In this document: piece by piece, positions 43,861 through 53,542 of the stretch
How the letters are laid out: each line of letters opens with the position of its first letter
Position numbering within the stretch: the first letter of the stretch is position 1
Assembly (NCBI GenBank): GCA_037367355.1
Contig: CM074702.1
Span: forward strand, 1,054,001 to 1,118,000
From: Neoscytalidium dimidiatum
Taxonomy: Eukaryota > Ascomycota > Dothideomycetes > Botryosphaeriales > Botryosphaeriaceae
Direction: 5' to 3'
DNA length: 64,000 bases
The notes under the pieces: model-generated
Database searches by the model: none
Seen by the model: the letters and a program-made list of their open reading frames with translations, nothing else
Told to the model about the DNA's origin: nothing
Position numbers and translations under genes: made by a program

Positions 43861-44478
43861 TTACGCCCTCTCAAAGACTGTCACGGTAGTTGGCATACCC
43901 GGTTCAAGCTCTATGTCCCTTAGGACCTCGAGAGTCTTCTCCCACGGCACCCCGAAAAGTCCAGAGTTAATCTTGCACATGCGCACCTCACCAACTTCCT
44001 TCGTCTTACTGATTTCAGCAAGCTGCCTGAGCAGATCCTTCATGGCCGGGCCGGTGTTCTCCAGAATAGCCTGGGGTGGATCTCTTTTCCTGCCGAAGTG
44101 CACACTGGTGAAGAGGCAACCAACGTAGTGGCGCCGCTCTTCACCGTCCATAGGCGGGATCAGCTGCGCAGTTGCAACTTTGGCTTTACCACCTGGGCCC
44201 CTGGCACAGAATTCATGGTGGTGTTTGAATGCTGCAGGGTAATGGTTCTTGAAGGCGGCTGCAATGCCTGCCCCCCAATCGCCGATGCAGTTGCAAGCAT
44301 GAATTAGGACGGCGTTGGGTGGGGCGTTGAAAATGTCTCCAACCACTTCCCTGATTGTCAGGGTGGTTTGAAGTGGTGAATCTGTAGTATCATTCCCCTT
44401 TTTCTGTTGAGAAGCGCCCATAAGGTCGGGCTCATTGTCATATGCGCTAACCTGCTGCGAGGCTGTCTTTGGCGGCAT
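43861..44478 (-). CDS. POA1: ADP-ribose 1''-phosphate phosphatase, macrodomain (Poa1-like)
   Basis: Dephosphorylates ADP-ribose 1''-phosphate from tRNA splicing and may remove ADP-ribose from proteins. Intronless, 205 residues from the ATG at 44478 (MPPKTASQQVSAYDNE). The macrodomain begins LTIREVVGDIFNAPPNAVLI; the substrate loop is HACNCIGDWGAGIAAAF; later GRKRDPPQAILENTG and the second phosphate loop KINSGLFGVPWEKTLEVL are as in Poa1. The frame remains open upstream, and another ATG at 44607 would add MNAFRSKPAFARRNRIAYKL, an Arg/Lys-rich, acid-free stretch like a mitochondrial leader; I prefer the shorter start but cannot exclude the longer one. It is head to head with the Rieske gene, 379 bp between starts. 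Confidence 0.9.
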   Translation of the reverse strand: MPPKTASQQVSAYDNEPDLMGASQQKKGNDTTDSPLQTTLTIREVVGDIFNAPPNAVLIHACNCIGDWGAGIAAAFKNHYPAAFKHHHEFCARGPGGKAKVATAQLIPPMDGEERRHYVGCLFTSVHFGRKRDPPQAILENTGPAMKDLLRQLAEISKTKEVGEVRMCKINSGLFGVPWEKTLEVLRDIELEPGMPTTVTVFERA

Positions 44479-44857
44479 GTTTGTTGGAAAGGATGGATAT
44501 TGAGACGTCGTGCAGGTATAAGTTAAGCTTGCGAACGCTGTTTTGGTCAATTTGTAGGCGATTCGATTCCTCCTGGCAAAAGCTGGCTTGCTGCGGAAGG
44601 CATTCATGGACAGGCGCAGATGGGAGGGTGGTGATGATGTAGCCTTGCCCGGGCTCTGGCCGACTAGAGCCGAAGCATGCCTGTGCGCACGGATCTGTGC
44701 GTTCTGGCCAATCAGCAGTTGCTCGATCAGCGCTGGGCCGGGAGAAATCGCAACCTCTTGCCATTGACACCATTGAACTTCGACCTCGAGCGTCGCATCC
44801 CCATCCTCCGCACCACCCGCCTCCATCCAACGCCGCCCGCCTCTCCGCTCACCCACC
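44479..44857. promoter_or_regulatory. Divergent promoter region Poa1-like / Rieske
   Basis: 379 bp between divergent starts. The Rieske-proximal 60 bp are C-rich (ccgcctctccgctcaccc), a pattern common before highly expressed fungal genes. Open frames across this interval are incidental unless the longer Poa1 start is used. Confidence 0.55.
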
Positions 44858-45832
44858 ATGCCGGCACTCATCACGACTGCCAGCTCGCTGGCCCGGACCG
44901 CCGTGCGCTCGCAATTGCCTGCCGTGCGCGTGGCCGCCGCAACCGCCGTGCAAAACCGTCCTGTGTCGTCTACCACACCCCACGCCTCCTTCGAGAACCC
45001 CTTCAAGGGTGGCACCGGCTCCAAGACCACCAGCATTCCCACCAGTGCCTGGAAGAAGTATCGCTCCAGCGGCGGTGAGACCGGCAACAAGGTCTTCCAG
45101 TACTTCATGGTTGGCTCTATGGGTGCGCTATCCGCCATGGGCGCGAAGAACACCGTGCAAGGTGGGTAGCACTTCTGCATTATGGATACGGATCAACGGA
45201 AAGGATCCGGTCGCGATTCGGATGATGGAACATTGCATTGGGACAGTGGCTAATCTGACGTCGGTCAGACTTCCTCGTCAACATGTCGGCCTCTGCCGAT
45301 GTCTTGGCCCAGGCCAAGGTTGAGATCGATCTCGAGGCAATTCCCGAGGGCAAGAACGTAAGTGTGGCCGGTATCATTATCAAAGAACTCCCGCTGATCC
45401 ATTGCGCAGGTCATCATCAAGTGGAGAGGCAAGCCCGTCTTCATCCGCCACCGTACGGGTGACGAGATCCAGGAGGCCGAAAACACCAAGTGGGAATCTC
45501 TTCGGGATCCCCAGCCCGATAGCGATCGTGTGAAGAAGCCCGAATGGTTGATCATGCTTGGTACGTGAACCGATATTCGGAGCCTCCCAAGGCTGAAGGC
45601 CTCGATAAACTCGGGACTATGCATAACTAACGTCGGTACTTGCGTCACAGGTGTCTGCACTCATCTTGGATGTGTTCCTATCGGCGAGGCTGGCGACTTC
45701 GGCGGTTGGTTCTGCCCGTGCCACGGTTCTCACTACGATATCTCCGGCCGCATTCGCAAGGGCCCGGCTCCGCTGAACCTCGAGGTTCCCGAGTACAGCT
45801 TCCCTGAGGATGGCAAGGTTGTCATTGGTTAG
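44858..45832 (+). CDS. RIP1: Ubiquinol-cytochrome c reductase Rieske iron-sulfur subunit
   Basis: Carries the 2Fe-2S cluster of respiratory complex III in the inner mitochondrial membrane. Exons 44858..45161, 45269..45357, 45410..45560 and 45651..45832 join in phase to give 241 residues. N-terminal presequence [20 protein letters not shown]; a membrane helix around [20 protein letters not shown]; the hinge [20 protein letters not shown]; then the Rieske fold. Both cluster-binding boxes are intact, [12 protein letters not shown] and [15 protein letters not shown], giving two Cys and two His ligands plus the two disulfide Cys. It ends [13 protein letters not shown]. All splice sites are canonical (GTGGGT, GTAAGT, GTACGT donors; CAG acceptors). 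Confidence 0.98.
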
Positions 45833-46398
45833 AGGAGTCATGGGTTGAGGCTTGGTACATGAAGACATGTAGACGGAGGAAGACGGGGACGTGTGTTGAT
45901 AGCTGGGACAAAAGAGGCTGCCCAGCCATGGTCTTTATGCTTCTGCTACTCTTCTCCTTAGCATTATAGAGCGATGGGGGAGGGAGAGAGTTGCATGTGT
46001 ATAGTCATATCATTTTTCCTTTGTTGGCGCGCAATTACCCGTGAGACCGCTGAAAGAATGTACAACACGAGTTATCTGCTCAATCTAGACTTGAGAAAAC
46101 AGTATATTCAGCAACTCAGAGCATTCTTTAGCCACAACTTGAATTTTTGGAGTGCGCTGATACCACGGATTAGTTCTATGGTGACGAAACAACGCATGAA
46201 TAGCTCTCAAATATCTCAAGGTATATGAGATGCCAGAGCCAATCAGATCGTGTCGGCACCCCGCGCTAAAGAATTTCGGGTAGTGGCCATAACCGCACCT
46301 TGCCTGCGGCCCGCTCGACTCGGCCTTCTTAGCCTGAGCTCTTCTCTTTGAATCTTGTCTCCACTGGAACGCGCCGGGTTGCTTGCACACTTGCCAAC
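45833..46398. other. Intergenic, no gene seen
   Basis: 0.57 kb between Rieske and the CCDC25/Jlp2 gene (tandem). It should contain the Rieske 3' UTR and the next promoter. No motif or frame stands out. Confidence 0.5.
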
Positions 46399-47520
46399 AT
46401 GGTGTACTACTTCACAAGCAATGTCGTATCGCCGCCGGCGTTCATCTACGTCGGCAAGGACAAAGTCGAGAGTAGGTAGCTCGCACCAACCGCGTGACTT
46501 TCGGCTCGCGGGTATCGAGGATATATACATTTCTGACCAAGACTTTACGCTGCGCAGATGAGGAGTTGATCAAGTACGGTTGGGAGGAGGATGTGTGGTA
46601 GGTGCACTCTTGCAATATGAGTTTGCCCCGGCGTTTCCCACTCCTCAATCTTTCTACCTTTCTCCTCACCTTACCGTCTCTTCATTGGTTTCGATCTCTG
46701 CTTGTGATGCCATGAAGCTAACGAGCCCAGGGTATGTGTGTTAACAATCAGATGGCGCTCTGCCATACACCCAAGGAGTGTTTGTGCGGACTTGACGTCG
46801 TTCATAGTTCCACGTCGACAATCTGTCCAGCGCGCATATTTACCTTCGCCTTCGCGAAGGCGAAACCTGGGAGAATATTCCTGAAGAGCTACTGAAGGAC
46901 TGTGCGCAGCTGACCAAGGCGAATTCTATTGAAGGTATACTCATACATTTTCATACATTTTCTAATTCTACACTGGCTTTTGCCGTTGACAAAGTGAGAA
47001 TGAGTGTGAACTGATTTCAAACTACAGGCAATAAGAAGAATAATATTACTGTTATCTACACGCCATGGTCAAATTTGAAGAAGGATGGCAGCATGGCAGT
47101 CGGTCAGGTCGGCTTCAAGGACAACAAGAAGGTCAAGCGCATTCATGTCGTCGAGCGCGAAAACCCAATTATCAACCGTCTCAACAAGACCAAGGTTGAG
47201 AAATACCCTGACCTGCGCCAGGAGAGGGAGGACAAGCAGAGGGAGCTCAGGAAGAAAGATCGCGCTGCACAGCAAGAGCGGGTGAGTCTGATTCCCCTCG
47301 GAGCTTTCCAGTTACTTCTTGTTTGGTTTCTGATGGCCATACTGTTATTACTGACGCGCTGTGGTAATCATAGAAGAAGGAAGAGGCTCGCATCGCAAAG
47401 GAGCGCAAGGAGTTGGCTTGGCAGAGAGACCATGCTTACGACGATGTCCACGCGGAAGACTTGGTGGCGCAGTCCAGTAATCAGGACCGGGACGAGGACT
47501 TCCTCGATGACTTCATGTAG
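46399..47520 (+). CDS. JLP2: CCDC25/Jlp2-type NFACT-R domain protein (contains predicted 1-nt exon)
   Basis: Homologue of human CCDC25 and yeast Jlp2. Exons 46399..46471, 46558..46597, 46731 alone, 46808..46934, 47028..47281 and 47374..47520 give 213 residues. The NFACT-R/DUF814 fold is clear: [74 protein letters not shown] and the basic coiled coil [20 protein letters not shown], with the acidic end [13 protein letters not shown]. The invariant Trp-Phe junction (DVW|FHVD) needs one extra G between the exon ending at 46597 and the exon starting at 46808. The only canonical source is CCCAG|G|GTATGT at 46731, preceded by a perfect CTAAC branch site. Family function: Jlp2 has no settled role; NFACT-R domains are linked to RNA/ribosome binding and CCDC25 to extracellular DNA sensing. 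Confidence 0.93.
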
Positions 47521-47740
47521 TAATGCTCCTGAAGTCGAACTTGGAAACGGGCTTTCAGTGTGCACAAATTTGCCTCAGGCATGGCGTTCGGTCATCTCCG
47601 GAATGAGGTACACGGGGTCGCAGTGTGCTACTGGATGCACATACCCATGGCCTCGTTTAACATCCGTATCTTGTGATAGAAGGGGTCATGGGCGGTTCTC
47701 AGAATTCTAATCTCTTCCCTGTCCCTACCTGGGCGTCAGT

Positions 47741-48085
47741 CTACAGAACCAGGCAGACGAGAAGCAGAGACTCAACGCACTTGGTAGACTTCCAGGTGTT
47801 CAAGTAGCGGTCGGACTGTTTCCACTTGTTCTCCTCCCACCATGTGCGCATCAAACTCTTGACGATTCTATGCTCCAGCCCCTTCTCTCTGGTCGCGCCG
47901 CGCAGGAATTCAATTGTATTGTCAATGCGACGCTGGTCGAAGGAAGCGCGGTCGTTCGTGCGAAAGATGCGCCGCAGGCGGTCGCGCACGGTGTAGCGCG
48001 CGGGCTTCGAGTACTGCACGGCGCGAAGGCTCCATGTGTAAAGGTGTCTGTATGCGTGCACGACTTCGTGGTTGGTGGGCGTCAT
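47741..48085 (-). CDS. Small LYR-like (DUF1763-type) mitochondrial protein
   Basis: 114 residues from the ATG at 48085: MTPTNHEVVHAYRHLYTWSL, then RAVQYSKPARYTVRDRLRRI, FRTNDRASFDQRRIDNTIEF and LRGATREKGLEHRIVKSLMR. The pattern of a short helix with AYRHLY, a second basic helix with RD-RLRR-F, and a third helix fits the LYR/DUF1763 family of small mitochondrial proteins that act with acyl-carrier protein in complex or ribosome assembly. The frame is open upstream to ATGs at 48211 and 48268; the additional ~40 residues could be a leader, but the family usually starts at the chosen Met. The tail after TWWEENKWKQ may be read-through past an unrecognised intron. Convergent with the Jlp2 gene (220 bp between stops). 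Confidence 0.72.
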   Translation of the reverse strand: MTPTNHEVVHAYRHLYTWSLRAVQYSKPARYTVRDRLRRIFRTNDRASFDQRRIDNTIEFLRGATREKGLEHRIVKSLMRTWWEENKWKQSDRYLNTWKSTKCVESLLLVCLVL

Positions 48086-48486
48086 TGCGGCAGTCGTAGC
48101 TGCAGAGATCGCGGGCGGAAAGACCGAGCACTGAGGACCTTGGTGGCTAGGGCAGGCATGCGTCTTCAGTTCATAGGGCCGGCGTTGCGCTGGGATTAGG
48201 CCGCATTGCATGGCTCGTGCGCAGAAGGCTGCGACCCGATGTGTACTTGAACTGCTCGCCCGCCGCAACTCCGTCTCACTTCGTCACCCAACTGCTGGAC
48301 CCTTTTCCAACCGCCGCCGCCGCCTTCGCGCGACAGGCGCCTTCGCTCACCTTCTGACGCGAGCGTGTGTAGTTGCAGCCGGCAGAGCAGCGCTGCAGAA
48401 TCTCTCTGCCGCGCGCCTCGTCCACTAACCTCAACCAGCAGCATCCTTGCCCAGCCACATGACGGCCGTCCTGTAAAATCGCCATC
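48086..48486. promoter_or_regulatory. Divergent promoter region LYR-like / DUF2293 genes
   Basis: 401 bp between divergent starts, GC-rich with a CCGCCGCCGCCG run near 48312..48324. Contains both promoters; no factor site can be assigned with confidence. Confidence 0.5.
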
Positions 48487-51255
48487 ATGGGAAGAATCCG
48501 CAGTCGCGCCACCTCGGCGCAGCCCGCTGATCTCTCAACCTCGTCTCCAATGAAGCAGCCGCCGCACAAGCGCAAGAAGAAGAACGGCTACAAAGTTGTC
48601 CTAGAGTCCGTCACGCAGAAGAGGAAGAAACTTCGTTTATCCGTCCGTCTTTTCATTCTCACTTTTCTTTGCCTCGCGCAATCTGATATCTTCATTTCTA
48701 GGCCACCTTTGACCAAAACCCGCCGCCAGGCTACACCTTCGTTGGCTTTGGCGACGCGAGGCTCACTGCTCAGTGCAAAGAGTTCTGTCGTAAGCGCGGC
48801 GAGCTGGCTTATTCCGTTTCTGTAAGGTGTTCGCCTTCAGTTGCACGCATTTTGTTAACCTCCCAAGGCTCCTCCAAAGAACAATGCGACAGCAGACCCG
48901 GAGAAGATTTCCTTTCACGTCAACAGACTCGGCTTCTACTTTCCCAACAAGATTGTTGACCTAGCTACCGAGTGGCTTGGAATCACCATTGCTGGTGCTC
49001 GTCCTGGATCCAAGAACGGATCAGGCTTCACTCAGGGATTAGGTCGCCGACTGAAAGCATACGTTGACCTCAGCGAAGAAGACAGAGTTCGAGCAGCTAT
49101 GAGAGATCTCTTCCCGAAGATGCCCGAAGAATCTCTCGAAGCAATTGTGGAGCACGCATTCGCCGAAGTATGAGCCTCAATTCTTGTAAGTGGTACAGCC
49201 ACTGACCACGACTGCAGGGTGCCAAAAGGGTAGGTAATGCAACAAACCTGTCGTTGGAGCGACGCGTGCAAATGGCTGTGCTTGCCCACGTACGACACAA
49301 ACATACAGACTATGACAAGCTTCTGAAAGAAGTAGGCTATATCCAAGCCAGAAAAACTGTCGAAAACCCTTGCATCGAGAAGATCTTGACATGGAGGGGC
49401 GAAAACGCCAGTGACGATGAAGAAGTTGTCGAGATGGAAGATGATTTTCGCGAAGTGATCGTCCTAGATGACAGTGACGATAACGATGAGAGGAGTGATG
49501 ATGATGGCTCCGACTCAGAATCGAGCGTCGAATACGCTCCAGGTGCTCATGTGTCTGTCAGACATCAGCAGCCTGGCCGGAATCCCACATCTGGCGCTCG
49601 TGCTCCTCTACGAGCCAGGCCTAAGTCCCTTATCGAACCCATAATACCGCAGAGACTGGGCTACGACCGCCTGCAAGAGGGTCTTATCCCCTATCGTACT
49701 ACTTACCCTCACGAAGCAGCACAACCCAGAACTCTTCCACGAGGCTATGTCCGGCTGTCCCCAGTCGAGCGTAATTACGATCCTCAAGTTCGGTATGTTC
49801 AAGCTATTTATTTGCTGTGTTATGCATACGGCGGTGACTTCTAACTTGTAATCCAGCCTTGTCGCATACGATGCTTCGCCTTCCGCGCGTTCACATATAT
49901 TGAGCGGACACCGTGCTCCCGAGGTGAGTGGGCTGTACGGCAACGAAAATGCAATGTCTCAAGCGTATCCCTCAATCGGACAGGCTCATACTCACGAAGA
50001 GCTCTCACAACAGCGCTTTGTCTCCCGTCGCGTTCCAGATCATGATCCGCATGGGGACGTTCAACTGGTACAAGTTGCGAGGTTTGATAGCGACCCTGTC
50101 CGCGGACACTACGTACCTCATCACCTTGTCAGCGGCCGCCCCGATGCTCATGACCGCCATGGATATCATGCTGTTGACAGGACTGAGCGTGATATACCAT
50201 TTCGCGGTGAACCGCGACCGGAAGATGTGATCGTGCCATCTATCGAGAAGGATGAGCCTGGTTCAGTCAATTCACCGATGAGCATAGACTCGCATCCGTA
50301 CATTTCACGCCAGGAGCGTTCTCTCATGCAGGTACCACCAACACAAGGACATGGGGTCCCTCATACTCGCCGAAGAGTGGAACCCGAGGAAGATCGTACT
50401 CAACGCGTACCCCAAGGCAATTTCATTGATTTAACAGACAGTCCTGCAAGAGCTCCCAGAAACATCCCTCTTGGCAGAGATGAACCCTTTTCCGTCTCAG
50501 CATATGACACTGGACGCATGCAGTCGAGCAACCACTCGACCAACGAGAGATATCATGATCGTCGCCCGATCGAGCGGATAGACGACCACAAGACAAGAAT
50601 GGTAGGAAAATTTGAGCCATCCATTCCCTTTTTCCTTGGACTTCCGGAGCAGATCGAGGGCCGCCACGATTTCGAAGATGAGAAACGGATTGCTCTTGGT
50701 CGCGGATTTCATCATCGTGAGCATACAGGCATGGCTGGCGGCACTCGATCAAATGCTTGTCCTCCTGAATGCCAGAGATTGGCATTGTCCCTGTCGAAAC
50801 CTCCATTAGATCTTACTAATAAGCAGATTCGGCAGTCAATTCCCTCGAAGCGTCGGTCTGGCGATTTCATTGTTGAGGAGCCCGCTGCGTACAATGAACG
50901 ACCTGCCTATTCTATGCGCAGAAGGCTTGATGAACAAACCAGGGCTCCAGGCCGTGTACTCGGTACACTTGACAGTCCATCTCTGAGTCATGGACCTCGT
51001 GCTCCAGTAGCAGCTGAGCGTCTCGTAAGAGAACCTCATATTGGACATGAGAACCCCACGACTTCTAGTCCAGCTAGGATGATGCTCTCACGCGCATATG
51101 AGGATGTCCAGCCAATTGAGATTCCTGCATGGCAAGGACCCAGCAGTGGCATTGAACACCGGTCACCAGCGAGTGCTCATTACTATGATTATCGACCTGC
51201 GCATGGGAACTCCCGCAGTTATGAAGATCTTGCAAGAGCTTACCCTTACCGTTGA
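48487..51255 (+). CDS. DUF2293-domain protein with long disordered C-terminus
   Basis: Exons 48487..48642, 48702..48821, 48868..49167, 49218..49792 and 49857..51255 join in phase to give 849 residues. The first donor (TCC|GTCCGT) is weak and was chosen by phase only. N-terminal basic region (KQPPHKRKKKNGYKVVLESV), then ATFDQNPPPGYTFVGFGD and ARLTAQCKEFCRKRGELAYS; DUF2293 follows at residues ~150-230: AAMRDLFPKMPEESLEAIVE, HAFAEGAKRVGNATNLSLER and RVQMAVLAHVRHKHTDYDKL, ending LLKEVGYIQARKTVENPC. The remainder is acidic (VLDDSDDNDERSDDDGSDSE) and then disordered, His/Arg/Pro-rich. DUF2293 is a fungal domain of unknown function. In-frame sequence after the TGA at 51253..51255 still looks protein-like for 26 codons, so the natural C-terminus may have been longer. 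Confidence 0.84.
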
Positions 51256-52804
51256 AGCCAGAATCGGGATCGACGATTCTTTGCACAACCTAATCGCGTC
51301 ACCTTGGCAACCGTGGACTGTCCAGGTGTATAGCACCAAACTCTGACTGGAGGGTCCTCTACATATGATACCGATAATTCTGTAAGTGTATTTGTTGGTA
51401 CTGCTTTGATGTTTGACATCTGCTAATCCCAGTTTTCAATCGAAATCAAGCGTGTATTATCAAATCCACATAGCTCTCTGGCTTGTCTAGTGCATATCGA
51501 TAGTACGAATAATACATATTGCGACACTCACCCCGAGGTCAAAAGGATTCGTTGCGGAACGATGGGAGAACTGGAGATTTCCCTTCAGGACTCCGCGAAA
51601 CTTTGACAGGCTCATACTCAATGACCCTCAGGAATGAGAGCTCGCTTTTTCCGTGGTTTGTCTCTAATGACTGGACTAGAGACATGACCATTTTCGAGAC
51701 CATTCGTATAGATGGAGTCGCCGGCGCTGAATTGCCCGGAAGGACCGCTTATGATCCATCCACAGGTGGCAGCAGTTGCCGTTGTCCAACATACTATCTC
51801 AGTCTCCGACGCGTACTAGCCATAGTAGAATAATGTCATTAAAACTGCTAAAAATCCGTCAATAGTCGATCATGTCCGTCTAATTCAGAAGCACATCATG
51901 TCTGCAAAGACTAATTGATAACCGCCTCCACTTGATTATTCCACATCTTATACGCCATTTCTGATATTGGAGCAAATTCAATAAGATAAATAAGACCCTA
52001 ATAACATGACCCCAGCGGGTATTAAGTCCGACTCGAGTACACCTCAGGACGCTCGAAAGTGCGCTACTTCTCTTCGACTACATCTGCTTCCCAGCTTCTC
52101 CTCTAGAGGGAATAATACACTCGAAGAGACCACCGAATGTCATTCAGTTGTTGGCTGTATTGGATGTTGCTAGGACCATTTCAACCGTCTTAACCTATCA
52201 CGGGAAGTGAGCTCACTACACTAGTAGCCTGTACTACCTCCCAACTTTTTATTTCGTTGAGTCCTTTTCTCAAAAATCTGAAACAAATCTATCTTCGCAG
52301 GTATTCTCCTTTCCCGCACGGTGCTCTGCCCAGCTCTACATACAGAGACGGCAGAGAGAAAAGCTGCGGTCGAAGTCATCTTTTCTTTCAAGACATCAGG
52401 TGCTTCCAAGGTGACAAGTCAGATGTTATCACGCTTGGTATTCAATTGAATTGTGAGCGTCCAAAGATACTAACAGTACAAGACTGGCTGGCATAGTTTT
52501 ATCACGGAGTATTCGAGGCGTGAGTAAGCCTTCCACGAGATTTCTATAACAACAAAAAACAAAGCACGACATTCGAGAGCAGCATCGAGGACACAATGCG
52601 TTGGATATATCATCTCTTACGTAACGGAGCGGCTATCAGATCATCAACAGGGTCTGCCGTAGACTCAACAGTCACGCACAAGCGAAGAGAGACCTCCGCC
52701 ACACGGCAAACGCAAGCAGCCTCGTCGACTGAAAGGGGACTGAACCGAATTACAGCCTGCAAGGTTGAGGAGAAAAACCACAACGTTCGACTTCCACCGC
52801 AGTC
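51256..52804. other. AT-richer gene-poor stretch
   Basis: 1.5 kb with lower GC than the flanks and frequent stops. The frame at 51519..51833 (plus, 104 codons) has no recognised similarity. The region precedes a stop-ridden RING pseudogene and may itself be mutated (RIP-like) sequence. No terminal repeats or transposase motifs were found. Confidence 0.5.
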
Positions 52805-53542
52805 ATGCCTCCGAACACAGACGCAAGTCCTATCCCGACTCGTCAGGAATTCTCCCTCAACGAGATCGAGAGCCCCGGCTGAAGAAGTTAAAGTCAGCCT
52901 ATCGCCCCTGATCGCGCAGCGACGTACATGATCTGCTGGAAAGATTACGCAGAGTACGAGACCAGATAGCACGCTGTTCGTATCATCAAATCCGGTCACG
53001 TCTTTGGCCATAATTGTCTCGAGCGCATTGAAGGCGACACTTGTCCGGCATGTCGAGTCCGTCTGTTCTCAAGAGCACCGGAGGTGGACAGATCTGTGAT
53101 CCCAACCATTGATCACTGGACCTTTGTGGATAATGACATCAATCGGGAGCTTATTTGAACGGCCTCTTCGCACATTCAGCATGCCATCGAGTCCATCGCC
53201 TCCGCCGCAAGACGTGCGCGAGCGGGGTGCGAAGCCTTCGGCGCTCGAAACGCGCATCCTGCGCATTGGCCCCGCGACTTGAGCAGCCACGTGCAAATCT
53301 TCGGCATAAGGCATGATATCCCATTGAGTAACAGTCTTGGGCTTAGTGATGGCTCTTCTACGTACATTCGCCGTTATGAGACTATGCGCGAGTTTGAGAC
53401 AGTCACTCCCCGCAATTACTCTCTAACGCAGACTTTTTGCCATCTCGAAAGCGTCTTTCTCTATTTCCCTGCAGTCAGAGGCGATCCAGCTCAACTTCCA
53501 GACCCTTCGGGAAGCCGCAGTGGCGATCCTGAGAGCCCTTGA
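52805..53542 (+). pseudogene. RING-finger (C3H-type variant) gene, inactivated by several nonsense codons
   Basis: From the ATG at 52805 a single frame reads MPPNTDASPIPTRQEFSLNE, IESPG, stop (TGA 52880), RS, stop (TAA 52889), SQPIAPDRAATYMICWKDYA, EYETR, stop (TAG 52967), HAVRIIKSGHVFGHNCLERI, EGDTCPACRVRLF and onward to another stop (TGA 53156), then stays open to 53542. The second half of a RING is intact (GHVFGHNCL...CPAC), but the first zinc pair reads YMIC where CPIC is expected. The frame itself is not shifted. All four stops can be made from Arg/Gln codons by C-to-T, and the second Tyr-for-Cys change by G-to-A, so point mutation rather than indel decay destroyed the gene; this is the pattern of repeat-induced point mutation or similar deamination. 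The intact relative would be a small cytosolic RING E3 ligase, a family often multicopy in Dothideomycetes (inference). Confidence 0.72.
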
